Shown here in pieces: positions 34,658 through 48,500 of a stretch of DNA of 64,000 bases. Every line of letters starts with the position of its first letter. Position 1 is the first letter of the stretch. The notes beneath the pieces were generated by a model. It saw only the letters and a list, made by a program, of their open reading frames with translations. It ran no database searches and was not told the origin of the DNA. The stretch lies in NCBI RefSeq assembly GCF_000001735.4, contig NC_003074.8, positions 4,030,101-4,094,100 of the forward strand, in the 5' to 3' direction. A program made the translations under genes and the position numbers. This stretch comes from Arabidopsis thaliana. Its lineage: Eukaryota > Streptophyta > Magnoliopsida > Brassicales > Brassicaceae.

Positions 34658-35535
34658 AACCACACACTCACACACAAGCAAACTCGCCAAAAGCTTTAAG
34701 ACAAAATAAAATAAAATAAAAGGAGCCAGTCGCGTGTCTGTCTCTTCTTCTTATTACTTGGACCTCTTCACCTACTAACCAAACTTTACTTTAAATATCT
34801 CCCTATTTTTAGTGCCAAATTACAAATTCATTATCTTTCTACTAATTACAATATTTGTTACCATATGACTTCGATTGATAGTCAGCGTTTTCGTTATTTA
34901 CCAAATATTAATAACCACAAAAACTTTTTTTTTTTTTTTTTAATTAATTACGAAAGCTTCTTTTTTTGGGTGAATATTAATACGTAAGTTTTATCTAAAT
35001 CCGAATTTGGTATATAATCCTAGATATTTTAAAGGAATTTAATAAAAATAATTTATTTTTTTACAAATAAAAAAAAAAGGGTATCGAGTTGGAATTTTCT
35101 ACATCTGTTTGCGCCGCGAGCTCGGGTTTCTTTCTCTCTGAAGCAGAGGCTCTTCTAGATTAAAAAAAAAAAAAATCTCAAAACCAAAGCTTCTTCCTTT
35201 TTTTACCAATTCGTATCTCCCATTTTTAGTTTTCTTCGATCTCAAATCACACCATCTTAGTAAGAATGAAGTGAAGAGATTTGAGAAGAAAAAAAACACT
35301 AATCTTGTTCCCGTTCGATTCTTGAGGAAAACAAATTTCAGCTAGATTTAAGATTTGGAATCGAATATTACTGTAATGTTTTGGGTGACGGGAACCTAGT
35401 GATGAAATCGTTGCTTGGGTTTTTTTGCGCTGAAGTGGAAACCCTAATTTCTTGGGCTTTGTGCAGTCACACAGTTTGCACTCTGCAGTCACTAACCATC
35501 TTCTTCTTGGAAGATTTTGCTTAAAGGCGTTAGTA
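34658..35535. promoter_or_regulatory. divergent promoter region SDRB / PIE1
   Basis: About 880 bp between two starts on opposite strands. A T20-type run lies at 34926-34942 and an A13 run at 35161-35173. The PIE1 leader probably starts near 35100-35200. An in-frame ATG at 35452 extends the PIE1 frame by 28 codons but with a non-conserved sequence. No separate gene supported. Confidence 0.5.
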
Positions 35536-35611
35536 ATGGCGTCTAAAGGTGGTAAATCTAAACCTGATATAGTAATGGCGTCCAAGAGTGGGAAATCTAA
35601 ACCTGATAATG
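35534..35611. repeat. 39-bp tandem repeat containing the PIE1 start codon
   Basis: 'taatggcgtctaaaggtgg' begins unit 1 at 35534 and 'taatggcgtccaagagtggg' begins unit 2 at 35573. Both end 'aaatctaaacctgata'. Each unit carries its own in-frame ATG, so initiation at the second would remove 13 residues. Confidence 0.9.
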
Positions 35612-38600
35612 AATCCAGAGCTAAGCGTCAGAAGGTTAGCTCCAAGTTTTCATTTTTACGTCTGAGTTCATCTTCTTACGGTAGATTCTAGTTTGAGCTG
35701 ATCACTATTTGAAAGTGTTAACGGTTTCTGTTTTTTTTTTTCTTTTAAGACGCTCGAAGCTCCTAAAGAACCACGTCGTCCTAAAACTCACTGGGACCAT
35801 GTATTGGAGGAGATGGCTTGGCTGTCAAAGGTAATTGAAGGGTGGCTATTTGGATCATTCTGCAAGAATTGTTATGCATGCATGACGTTTCTATGCTAAT
35901 TGTTGATGTTTTTGTAGGACTTTGAGTCTGAGAGGAAATGGAAGCTGGCGCAGGCGAAGAAGGTTGCTTTGAGAGCCAGCAAAGGAATGCTAGATCAGGC
36001 ATCTAGGGAAGAAAGGAAGCTAAAGGTTCTCTCTTCTTCCTTTCTTTTCTCTTTCAGAGTACTTACACATTCCAGCATTAGTTTTTAAGTGACCTTATTG
36101 TCGATCACAGGAAGAAGAACAGCGACTTCGGAAAGTAGCCCTCAATATCTCGAAAGACATGAAAAAGTTTTGGATGAAAGTTGAGAAGCTGGTAGTTTTT
36201 TTACTTTTCTTCCCGGGCCTTGAAATTTAAGGTTTGGCATAACTTCTTTGTATTGACACTTGTTCTTATGTATGGTCTGGCAACTTTGTAGGTGCTTTAC
36301 AAGCATCAGTTGGTACGCAATGAGAAGAAGAAGAAGGCTATGGACAAGCAACTTGAATTTCTGTTAGGCCAAACTGAGAGGTTACTATTGAATGGTTCTT
36401 TCATAGTTTTGTTATTCTAGAACAGATTTTAAAGAATTTGACCTGTTTGTTTATGTCAGGTACTCAACCATGTTGGCAGAAAATTTAGTGGAGCCTTATA
36501 AACAGGGCCAAAATACTCCTTCAAAACCTCTACTAACTATCGAATCAAAAAGTGATGAGGAGAGGGCAGAACAGATACCTCCAGAGATAAATTCTTGTGA
36601 GCACCTTATTACCTAACACAGCATTAGTGTTTACTGTAAGCAAGTGAGCTGAATCCTAACAATTCTCTTGATGCGGTAGCTGCAGGTCTTGAATCAGGAA
36701 GTCCTGAACTCGATGAGGATTATGATCTAAAATCTGAGGATGAGACCGTGAGTTTCACTTTATCATCTTTTAATTTTTATTTTACCACTTATCGGCAGTT
36801 ACTGTGTATCACTCCTTGAATCTAGCTGCACATCAAAGGTAGATGGAGAATAGCTTGATTTTTTTGTTAAGGAAATCGTTTTCTTTGTCATGACACCACC
36901 CTGCACCCCAATATACAGGCTATACTCTAGTTTTGAATAGTTTTTGTGGAGATTGAATTGGTTATTGTTTATTTATTAGTTATTTACCTCTGATCTTTTG
37001 GGGAGTTATATTTTCCATATCTCATTTTAAACCCACGATTACACTTAGGAAGATGATGAAGATACTATTGAGGAGGATGAAAAACACTTCACCAAACGTG
37101 AAAGACAGGAAGAGTTGGAAGCTTTGCAAAATGAAGTGGATCTACCAGTTGAGGAGCTGCTCAGACGTTATACCTCTGGAAGAGGTTGGCATAAATCTAC
37201 ACTCGCTATTGATTGACCTTTTTGCTCACGTTATCAATTTTTACTTTGAATTATACAAGCTGTATTCTTAAGAAATATCAACTATTTGAATTGCATCCTC
37301 TTTTGTGTAAGAGTTTTATTTTGATCCCTCAGTTAGCCGAGAAACCAGCCCAGTAAAAGATGAAAATGAGGACAATCTGACCTCAGTTAGCCGAGTAACC
37401 AGCCCAGTAAAAGATGAAAATCAGGACAATCTGGCCTCAGTAGGTCAAGATCATGGAGAGGGTGAGTGGTGTCAAGTTCCTATAATGTATTGAAAGCAAT
37501 ACAACTGCTCTTTGACTTCCTCGTCCCATTTTACATTTGTAGCAGACAAGAACAATCTTGCAGCTTCTGAAGAAACTGAAGGGAACCCAAGTGTTCGTCG
37601 TTCTGTAAGTTGTATGTCTTTTTAAAATCCCATTGTCTGATTTGTCATCGAAATTCTGGCTCAAATGTAAAATATATATCCTTCATTTGCAGAATGATAG
37701 CTATGGTCATTTGGCAATATCCGAGACCCATTCACATGACCTTGAGCCAGGCATGACGACTGCATCTGTGAAGTCCAGAAAGGAAGATCATACCTATGAT
37801 TTTAACGATGAACAGGTAACTGGATCTGACCTTAACCATGTTCTTCTCTGCAATTAGCGTAAAGTCTCTGATTCTGACTGCAATTGATGGACTTACTGTG
37901 TCACATTGTAATATGTGCAGGAAGATGTTGACTTTGTTCTTGCCAATGGTGAGGAAAAGGTCAGTCATTTCATCAAATGCCAGAGATCGTTATTTAGGAC
38001 TTTTCTCTTTTAACTTGATTCTCTTAGCCTTGGCTCTTTTCGAAGAAAATTTTTGAACACGCATTTGTACTAAAATTTTTATATCTGCTCTTTTGGTGTA
38101 GGATGATGAGGCGACATTGGCTGTCGAAGAGGAACTGGCGAAAGCAGATAATGAAGATCATGTCGAAGAGGTGACAAACCTATTAATTATTCGGTTTTCT
38201 TGAGATATGATAAAAGTTGTTACCTTCAGAGTTTACAAACAGAAATTTCCCCTTCTACCGCAGATTGCCCTGCTGCAAAAAGAGAGTGAAATGCCTATTG
38301 AAGTACTACTTGCAAGGTATAAGGAGGTATGCCTTTTAAGTCTCCTGTGTGCCTGTGTTCTATAGTATTTTTTTCCTTTTCTGAAACTCTTAAGTTTCCT
38401 GTAATAGGATTTCGGTGGCAAGGATATATCTGAGGATGAATCTGAATCTTCATTTGCTGTATCTGAAGACTCTATAGTAGACTCTGACGAAAATAGGCAG
38501 CAAGCTGATTTAGATGATGACAACGTTGATTTAACAGAATGTAAGCTAGATCCAGAGCCTTGCTCAGAAAATGTTGAAGGCACATTCCATGAAGTAGCAG

Positions 38601-41600
38601 AAGATAATGATAAAGATAGTAGTGATAAAATTGCTGATGCAGCAGCAGCAGCAAGATCTGCCCAGCCAACTGGATTTACATACTCCACAACAAAAGTTCG
38701 AACGAAACTGCCGTTTCTACTTAAGCATTCTCTGCGTGAGTACCAACACATTGGTTTGGACTGGCTTGTCACGATGTATGAGAAAAAGTTGAACGGTATT
38801 CTGGCTGATGAAATGGGTCTTGGAAAGACAATTATGACCATTGCTCTTCTAGCTCACCTTGCATGTGATAAGGGAATATGGGGTCCCCATCTGATTGTGG
38901 TTCCTACAAGTGTGATGCTTAATTGGGAGACTGAGTTTCTTAAATGGTGTCCTGCATTTAAAATTCTCACCTACTTTGGTAGTGCAAAGGAGCGGAAACT
39001 CAAGAGACAAGGATGGATGAAGCTTAACTCATTTCATGTATGCATAACAACCTATAGGCTAGTTATTCAGGACAGTAAAATGTTCAAGCGCAAGAAGTGG
39101 AAATACTTGATTCTTGACGAAGCCCATTTAATTAAGAATTGGAAGTCTCAGAGATGGCAGACACTATTGAACTTCAATTCTAAACGCAGAATTTTGTTGA
39201 CTGGTACACCCCTGCAGAATGATCTTATGGAACTGTGGTCACTTATGCACTTTCTGATGCCACATGTCTTTCAGTCTCACCAGGAATTCAAAGACTGGTT
39301 CTGTAACCCAATAGCAGGGATGGTCGAGGGACAAGAAAAAATCAACAAAGAAGTTATTGATCGCTTACATAATGTCCTCCGTCCTTTCCTTCTACGGCGC
39401 CTAAAAAGGGATGTGGAGAAGCAACTTCCTTCGAAACATGAGCATGTTATTTTCTGTAGACTGTCTAAGAGGCAGCGCAACTTGTATGAGGACTTCATAG
39501 CAAGCACAGAAACACAGGCTACGCTTACCAGTGGAAGCTTTTTTGGGATGATAAGTATCATAATGCAGTTGCGGAAAGTTTGTAATCATCCTGATCTCTT
39601 TGAGGGTCGTCCTATTGTAAGTTCTTTTGATATGGCTGGCATTGATGTGCAGTTGAGTTCAACAATCTGTTCGCTACTATTGGAAAGTCCGTTTTCCAAG
39701 GTTGATCTTGAGGCTTTGGGATTCTTATTCACCCATCTTGATTTTTCTATGACTTCTTGGGAAGGAGATGAGATCAAAGCTATTTCAACACCCTCAGAAT
39801 TAATCAAACAGCGTGTGAACTTGAAGGATGATCTAGAAGCAATCCCTTTGAGTCCAAAAAACCGCAAAAATCTGCAAGGGACAAATATTTTTGAAGAAAT
39901 TCGTAAGGCTGTCTTTGAGGAAAGGATACAAGAATCTAAGGATCGGGCAGCAGCCATTGCATGGTGGAATTCTTTGAGATGCCAGAGAAAGCCGACTTAC
40001 TCTACATCACTAAGAACTCTTTTAACCATTAAGGGTCCTCTTGATGATCTTAAAGCTAACTGTTCATCTTACATGTATTCATCAATCCTCGCTGACATAG
40101 TCCTTTCACCAATCGAGCGTTTTCAGAAGATGATTGAGCTAGTTGAAGCTTTCACATTTGCGATTCCAGCTGCACGAGTGCCTTCACCTACTTGCTGGTG
40201 CAGTAAAAGTGACTCTCCTGTTTTTCTTAGTCCATCGTACAAGGAAAAAGTTACAGATTTATTGTCACCTCTTTTATCTCCAATTAGACCTGCAATCGTT
40301 AGGAGACAAGTATATTTTCCAGATAGGCGACTGATACAGTTTGATTGTGGTAAGCTGCAGGAGCTTGCTATGTTATTGAGGAAATTAAAATTTGGGGGTC
40401 ACAGAGCGTTGATATTCACGCAAATGACCAAGATGCTTGACGTCTTGGAGGCTTTCATTAATTTATATGGTTATACCTACATGCGTCTTGATGGCTCTAC
40501 ACCTCCAGAAGAGAGGCAGACGTTAATGCAGCGGTTTAATACAAATCCCAAGATCTTTCTTTTCATTTTGTCAACCCGAAGTGGGGGCGTTGGCATCAAC
40601 CTTGTGGGTGCGGACACAGTTATATTCTATGACAGTGACTGGAATCCTGCTATGGATCAACAAGCTCAAGATCGCTGCCACAGGATAGGTCAGACACGTG
40701 AAGTGCATATATACCGGTTGATAAGTGAGAGCACCATTGAGGAGAATATCTTAAAGAAAGCAAACCAGAAGCGTGTGCTTGATAACCTAGTAATTCAAAA
40801 CGGTGAGTATAACACCGAATTTTTCAAGAAGCTCGATCCCATGGAATTGTTCTCTGGGCATAAGGCTCTGACTACAAAGGATGAAAAGGAAACAAGCAAG
40901 CATTGTGGGGCGGATATACCTCTATCAAATGCAGATGTTGAGGCTGCTCTAAAACAGGCCGAAGATGAGGCAGATTATATGGCTCTCAAAAGAGTAGAAC
41001 AAGAAGAAGCTGTGGACAATCAAGAGTTCACAGAAGAACCTGTAGAGAGACCAGAAGACGATGAGCTAGTAAATGAAGATGACATAAAGGCTGATGAGCC
41101 TGCTGATCAAGGTTTAGTTGCAGCAGGGCCGGCCAAAGAAGAAATGTCATTGTTACATAGTGATATCAGGGATGAGAGAGCTGTTATCACTACTTCAAGC
41201 CAAGAAGATGACACTGATGTATTAGATGATGTCAAGCAAATGGCTGCAGCAGCGGCTGATGCTGGACAAGCTATCTCATCTTTTGAGAATCAGCTACGTC
41301 CTATTGATAGATATGCGATTAGATTTTTAGAGCTTTGGGACCCCATCATTGTTGAGGCTGCAATGGAAAATGAAGCAGGATTTGAAGAGAAAGAATGGGA
41401 ACTTGACCACATTGAGAAGTACAAGGAGGAAATGGAAGCTGAGATTGATGATGGGGAAGAGCCTCTTGTTTACGAGAGTAAGTGTAACCTTTTTTGCTCA
41501 TTCAATTCAATAGTTTAACTGACAATAAACCTTGACGATAATGTAGTTTTGTATAATGTTAATTTATGGGCTGGTTTGTAGCTCACATGAGATTTTAATA

Positions 41601-43892
41601 CTATTTTCAGAATGGGATGCTGATTTTGCAACTGAGGCATACAGGCAGCAAGTGGAAGTCTTAGCTCAGCACCAGGTGAGATTAATTAGTGCATCTACCA
41701 TGTCCTGCATTTCAGCTTGGTCACGTATTTACTTATGTTTGTAGTTAATGGAAGATTTGGAAAATGAAGCTAGAGAGAGGGAAGCGGCAGAGGTGGCTGA
41801 AATGGTTTTGACACAGTAAGACGCTTTCAAACCCACACAGTTCATTGTCGATATGATAATCTAGGACGCTGCTGTTCAGTCGGAGAGACAAGCAGTGATT
41901 TCTACTTATTTTAAACCATTAAAACAAGTAGATAATTTGAACCATTCTTTTCCTCAGGAACGAAAGTGCTCATGTACTGAAGCCTAAGAAGAAGAAAAAG
42001 GCGAAGAAAGCCAAATATAAATCCCTGAAGAAAGGATCACTGGCTGCCGAATCAAAACATGTGAAGTCAGTTGTGAAAATTGAAGATTCTACTGATGATG
42101 ATAATGAAGAATTCGGCTATGTGAGTAGCAGTGACTCGGATATGGTTACACCGCTTTCGCGGATGCATATGAAGGGCAAGAAAAGAGATTTAATTGTTGA
42201 CACTGATGAAGAGAAGACCTCAAAGAAGAAAGCAAAGAAGCACAAGAAGTCTCTCCCGAATTCAGATATCAAATATAAGCAAACAAGTGCACTACTTGAT
42301 GAACTGGAACCATCAAAGCCGTCTGACAGTATGGTTGTTGATAATGAGTTGAAATTGACGAACAGGGGTAAAACTGTAGGGAAAAAATTCATCACTTCCA
42401 TGCCAATAAAGCGTGTTCTTATGATCAAGCCAGAGAAATTGAAGAAAGGAAATCTGTGGTCTAGAGATTGTGTTCCCTCGCCTGATTCTTGGTTGCCGCA
42501 GGAAGATGCTATATTGTGTGCCATGGTTCATGAATATGGGCCTAACTGGAATTTTGTTAGCGGAACTCTTTATGGAATGACAGCTGGTGGGGCTTACAGA
42601 GGACGGTATCGGCATCCTGCATATTGTTGTGAGAGATATAGAGAGCTTATTCAACGACATATTTTGTCTGCTTCCGACAGTGCAGTGAACGAGAAGAACC
42701 TCAACACAGGTTCTGGGAAGGCTCTCCTTAAAGTCACTGAGGTAAGGTTGACTATGGCATAGCGTTAGGTTAGCTACTCACTAGCGTCCATTTAAGAAGT
42801 GATTAGTGATATATTAGAATTTGTCTTGTAAATGTGTCGTGTTAATCAACTCAAGAAGATTATAGTGGAAAGGAGATGGTTTTCACTAATATCACATATT
42901 TGGTGCAGGAAAATATTCGGACACTCCTAAATGTTGCAGCTGAGCAGCCAGATACGGAGATGCTCCTACAAAAACATTTTTCTTGCTTGCTGTCATCAAT
43001 TTGGAGGACGTCTACCCGCACTGGGAATGATCAAATGCTCTCCTTAAACAGTCCTATTTTCAACAGACAGTTTATGGGTTCCGTGAATCACACCCAAGAT
43101 TTAGCTAGAAAGCCTTGGCAGGGGATGAAGGTCACCAGCTTAAGTAGAAAGTTGTTAGAATCCGCTCTCCAGGATTCTGGCCCGAGTCAGCCAGACAATA
43201 CTATTTCCCGTTCTAGGTTGCAGGAGACTCAACCTATCAATAAATTGGGATTAGAGTTAACCTTGGAATTCCCACGTGGCAATGATGATTCCCTGAATCA
43301 GTTTCCACCGATGATTAGTCTGTCCATTGATGGGTCAGATTCATTAAATTATGTGAACGAGCCCCCAGGGGAAGATGTTCTAAAAGGTTCTAGGGTTGCT
43401 GCAGAGAACCGTTACAGGTTTGGAACTCTGATATATTTGACTTTTCTTTCCATAGTTTTTGAGAGCAGTAATAGTCACTAATGGATTGATGGTCTTGTTT
43501 GTAGGAATGCTGCAAATGCTTGTATTGAAGATTCATTTGGATGGGCTTCAAACACGTTCCCAGCCAATGATCTGAAGTCAAGAACAGGCACGAAAGCACA
43601 GTCCCTGGGGAAACACAAGCTATCCGCCTCAGACTCAGCCAAGTCTACAAAAAGCAAACACCGCAAACTCTTAGCAGAGCAATTGGAAGGGGCATGGGTT
43701 AGGCCAAATGATCCGAATCTCAAGTTTGATTTCACACCTGGTGATAGGGAGGAGGAGGAGGAGCAGGAGGTGGATGAGAAAGCGAATTCAGCAGAGATAG
43801 AGATGATAAGCTGTTCACAATGGTATGATCCATTCTTTACCTCAGGCCTTGATGATTGCTCATTAGCTTCGGATATCTCAGAAATAGAGTAG
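35536..43892 (+). CDS. PIE1: SWR1-complex Snf2-type ATPase PIE1
   Basis: A multi-exon gene of about 8.4 kb encoding about 2055 aa. An N-terminal 13-residue tandem repeat (MASKGGKSKPDIV, MASKSGKSKPDN) precedes the HSA domain (THWDHVLEEMAWLSKDFESE), which binds actin-related proteins. One 3.07 kb exon (38408-41477) carries nearly the whole ATPase: SLREYQHIGLDWL, Walker A DEMGLGKT (38807-38830), DEAH (39116-39127), LTGTPLQN, a long SWR1/INO80-type insertion, then RLDGSTPPEERQ, STRSGGVGINL and QDRCHRIGQ. A SANT-like domain (42445-42650) and acidic C-terminus follow. PIE1 exchanges H2A for H2A.Z and is needed for FLC expression and normal flowering time. Start 35536 is chosen to match the known length. 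Confidence 0.97.
37327..37440. repeat. 54-bp tandem repeat spanning a PIE1 splice acceptor
   Basis: Units 37327-37380 and 37381-37434 differ at a few bases. Each begins 'cctcagttagccgag'. The first 'cctcag' is the intron acceptor (exon begins 37333); the second copy of the same hexamer lies 54 bp downstream in the exon, in the same phase, and a third 'cctcag' ends the array at 37435-37440. The coding repeat is VSRxTSPVKDENxDNLxS. Confidence 0.9.
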
Positions 43893-44227
43893 TAAAAAAG
43901 CCTTTTGTAAAAGTAAAAACCTGCTTGCAGAAGAAAATGCTGATGATTGTGGATGATCATTTTCTTAACCTCCCACTTTTGATGGGCAAAATCTTTTGTA
44001 ATGCAGAAAGTGACAGCTTCGTAGGTTTTTGTGTTTCCAAAGTTCATCAAAATATCTAATGTGAAATATGGTTTTGTCCCCAACCGTTTACATTCTAGCT
44101 TCTGACTCGTTTACATTTTAGTTTCCAATACTAGCTTTTACAAAAACAGTGTGTTCTCAATTTATCTAAAACAAAGGAAAAAAGACAATGCAACAATAAG
44201 ACATGATGGGTCAACTCCTTGTGTGTT
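43893..44227. other. convergent 3' flanks of PIE1 and MYB10
   Basis: 335 bp between stop codons of opposite-strand genes. Holds both 3' UTRs; the antisense ORF 43478-44083 is a shadow of the last PIE1 exon. Nothing else seen. Confidence 0.6.
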
Positions 44228-45514
44228 CTAGCAAGTTTGGTTATCCAAGAAAATGAGCCACTCATTGTAATCATCGAACCCTGGTTCAATCAGTCGGCTC
44301 CAAAATTCGTGATCTGATGACTTCCCATGGGTTTGTAGTGAGTCTGGTTTAGATATAGGAGGAGGAACCTGGCTATCGTCAAAGAGACATTCTAGTGATT
44401 GTGGTGCATCCACCTCAAATCCACATGCCATTTGCTCCACCAAGATTTCCCCAAACTCCTCTTCCTGGTTAGGCCTCTCACTCTTAATAATAACGTCCTG
44501 CAAGACTGACGAGATTGAGGAAGAGGAAGAAGAGGTAGAAGACACTGAATGATTGGTAACATCGGATGATGATGATGAAATGCTCCTCTTCACCAACCGC
44601 TTCTTGAGATGAGTGTTCCATACATTCTTGATCTCGTTGTCTGTCCTTCCCGGGAAGTTGGATGCGATCTTAGACCACCTGAGATCAAATAATGCACTGA
44701 TCATTAAATGTTTCTAGATGATAAGATGATGATTTGAGAGATTAGGGAGAGATGATAACTTGTTTCCATAAGCTTGGTGAAGGTGGATAATGGTATCTTC
44801 CTCCTCCTTGGTGAAGTTGCCTCGTTTGAGACCTGGTCTCAGATAGTTTATCCATCTTAGACGACAACTCTTTCCGCATCTCATCAATCCTATTTTGTTT
44901 CAAGTTCAACATCATTAATCTTGAACACCAAAACTACAAGTTTAACATATAAGACTAGTAAAAAGGACAAAAACAAAGACAACAGAAAAAGAAAAAGACC
45001 GAGTAATTTTTAATTGAGCAATTTCAGCATCTAATTCAAGATTTCATTCAATCTTCCGGAAGATTTTGTATGAGAAACTTTTAGAAGGAAAAAAATAGGT
45101 CATAAACACGAAAGTTACAGGTTGTGGTCAAACTTCTCCTCAGATATTATTCCTTAAAAGAAAAAGATACCACTTTGTGAAAATCAAAATCCCAACAGTT
45201 TAACCTATAGAAGCAGTGTTTCACGGATAAGAATCGATCAGTAAAGTATTCAGAATTAGAATGATAGATGGACAATAGAGAGATAGACAAAATGAAACTT
45301 GAAACAGATTATGCAAGAAAAAAAACATGAAAATGAGAAAAAGAGAGAAGCATGCAGTGTGATTAGAGGACTGACCAGCGAGTTTGGGAAGAGATCGCCA
45401 ATTTTGATGACCATTTTTGAGGATAAAAGATCTGAGTCTTTCACTTTCTTCATCACTCCATGGCCCTCTCTTCACTTGGCTTTTGTCACAGCATGGTGCT
45501 CTTCTATTCCCCAT
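44228..45514 (-). CDS. MYB10: R2R3-MYB transcription factor MYB10
   Basis: Three exons in the classical R2R3-MYB pattern: 45514-45376, 44889-44760, 44678-44228; 239 aa. The protein begins [21 protein letters not shown]2 is split after KLAG and R3 after YGNK. R3 ends [22 protein letters not shown] Ser-rich linker ([20 protein letters not shown]) and an acidic C-terminal region follow. MYB10 acts with its close paralog MYB72 in the iron-deficiency response, including induction of NAS4 (published, from memory). The real ATG is 45514; the preceding GTG is not a plausible start. Confidence 0.96.
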
Positions 45515-48500
45515 CACACCCCACTTTTAATTTTAGAGAATCTTATGGGGACATGTAACTTTTGTCATCATCATCGTGTTATATATATAAGGGTTAATTA
45601 TGAGACCACGAGGGTCATGCCACTAATTCATGTACAAGTAAACCTACTTTAATTTATTAATTTATAGAATTGAGTATCTAATTCGCATATATACATTTTC
45701 CTCAAATAATCGTGACTTTTTTTTCATTTGACAGCCTTAATTCTTATTTTTTTGTAAAATATATTTCCTGTTTCCAGCACTCGTTTTTCTTAATCTAAAT
45801 CAATTTTCTTTTCATATTCAACTATTTTCTAAAAGGTTGAAATATTAACTAATTTCAATATTTTCTTCTCTGATTTAAATTGTTTACGTGAAAAGTTGGA
45901 TTTTCAAGTTAAATTTTCAGACTAAAAGTCTTGGCTATAAACCGAATTTGTTTCATCTTTGAGAGAAAAAATAAGGGAAAACATTATTATTTTCATAAAA
46001 GTAAATGTAGAATGTTGACTATTACTTATAACCATTGACTATAATAAGACCTGCAACTTGACTATATGTTATTTATACAAAGACGAAAAAAATATTTTTT
46101 ACTAAGTACGCATTTTAAAGAACGCGTTAAAATTTGTAAGATTTTCTTCTAAAAGTAGAACGAGTAAATAAGTATGGAGTCATGGAGATGTTATATATAT
46201 GTTTATAATATATGGTGTCGTCTTGAACTTAATTAGTCCACTCATGGAATGACAGCACAATATTAACCTGTAATTCTGTAAATTAACTTAGATTCAACGG
46301 CAAAATATCATCAACACTCGAATGTAAAACAAAGGAAATTATAAGGTAAAAAAAAAAAAAAAAAAAAGTTAATTATAACAAATTGTGGAACAAAATAAAA
46401 ATATACAAAATGTGAAGCGAGGGAGGACTTATAACATAAGCGTAGAATAATGCATAATACATTACCTTCCAACTTCAACTTGTAAATTTAATTTACTTAT
46501 AAAACATCAAGTGATGTGAGCTTTGTGTTGTGTCTTTTTTGCACATAGCACACGACGTCGTTAAACCTCCACGTGCCTGCCCCACAGGCCACAGTTGAAT
46601 TCTTTACGTTCGTTTTGGAAACTGGAAATTAAAGAATCGAGTTTTCAAAGAGTAGTTTTGGGCCGCATTCGGAGCTTTATGGCCTTTGAAACTAAAATGG
46701 GTCTTAAATTAATCTTGTTAGGGAGGTTCTAAACACAGGTTAATAACGGAAGCCCATCCATATTTAGTCCCAATTTTTTTTCTTTAACACCTATTAGTAT
46801 TTAGTCCCAATGTTAATCTCATTCTTTAAAAATTTATGTTTAAACAAAATGAGATTTGTCGTTTTAACGCAAATACTTGGTGGAAAACAAATACATGATC
46901 TTTTCATCTGAAAACGTTTTAGGCATACACTTCAAATGTTATTCGTGTGGATTTATGTGATAGAAGAGTCGCTCACTCATATGTGGAATAGTCGGGATTC
47001 CTGCATTTTTCTACCAAAAAACATTAACGATGTTTAAAATATTATTTCATTTCTTCTATTATGTGCCACGGAGCAAAATAGTATAATACCATATATATTG
47101 AACAACAATGATAAGTATAATCACAATGTGATCCCAAAGAAATTGAATAGAGCTTAAAGAATGAATCAATCATGAGGTATTCCGTGTCCTCCGAAGCAAC
47201 AATCGAATTCATACTTGAAATGAGCTGCCTAAGTACTCATATATACTTACTACTATATTTCCATGCAATTCCAATATACGAATGTTCCTTAATAAAATAA
47301 AAGTACATATTATAAAGTTGTCATTTGGACCTCATTTCAAGAGAATCTTTACAACAAATGACTCTTTTTTTATGATAGTTCTTGACCATACACATGTATG
47401 TTTCCTGTTGAGAGGTGTACATGATAATGAAAAGAATAAATGAAAGGAGGACTATTTTTTTTTCTAGTCATGAAGAAAAACTCGATTTCACACTTGGACA
47501 GTCGTCATAATTAATGTACATTAACTAAAGTAAACAAAATAAAATACTTGTTTCCATCAAACCAACTATATATAATCAAAGTTCTTTCACTCATTTTTTT
47601 TTCTAAGGAAACTTAAGATATGTATTTAGATCCATCCATCTACATGGCTCTCGATGACTTTGACTACATTAATTATATATAAGTATACGTACTATAGATC
47701 TAATATCTAAATGTGTATACACCGACTTTGAAAATTTATGGTTGCATTCGGATCAGTCGTCTTATTAATTGACAACAAAACAAAAGAAACAGGAAAACTA
47801 ATGATTAACTGTGAATTGCTACAAATATATAAGTAGGCATGTGGTGCTGCAGGTGATGCAACATGGGAAATCATATAAATGGACGAAAATTCCCAACTCT
47901 ATTATTAACTTTCCTCAGATTGGTCACACAACTAATGATTAATTTGTGATTAAACTATGAAGACTATACATATGGAAACATATTATCATTGAGAATCCAT
48001 AGATGTGGGACAGTTAAACCTCCACATGTTGCTCACTCGGGTCGCATATATAAACATGTGGTGGTGTTTCTATATAAGTAAAGCTGATTAAACATAAAAC
48101 GAAGGTTACCTAAAAATATGTCTAAACCATTATGTGTAATGTGTGAATTAGATAAGTGCCAACGGTGCAAATAAAGTGAGATCCCATATATAATGATAAA
48201 AGTGTTAGTATTTGCCCTTTTAAAACCAACTCATTTGTCTACTAGCTGAAGATTCACCATGTTAACCGAATTCATAGCTCATTCAATTATGGTTAGATAG
48301 ACACTGGAACGCCAGAAACAAATGTTAGTTTCAATATTTGTGGTCTATATAATACTGTATTGGGCTTGGAATCAAGCTTGTGTTTTGGATCTGAAAGAAT
48401 GTAACTACAGATGCAAACCCACATGGTTTCACTAGTTTTTTTTTTATGAATTTCAATTATTTTTTTCTATATTTTATTATGAATCTTTGGCATTACTTAC

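Noticed and set aside
34658..34690. Upstream Met for SDRB (MASLLVCECVV...)
   Set aside because: The Met at 34657 (MDSPFKPDVV) gives the 298-aa family length; the extra residues look like leader sequence.
35452..35535. 28-codon N-terminal extension of PIE1
   Set aside because: It is in frame but its sequence reads like leader DNA; the start at 35536 matches the remembered protein length.
43478..44083. - strand ORF of 201 aa opposite the end of PIE1
   Set aside because: It overlaps the last PIE1 exon antisense; Ser-rich composition mirrors the Glu/Lys coding strand.
46340..46370. A20 tract as a retroposon poly(A) tail
   Set aside because: No adjacent gene-like or LINE/SINE sequence and no target duplication seen; simple A runs are common here.
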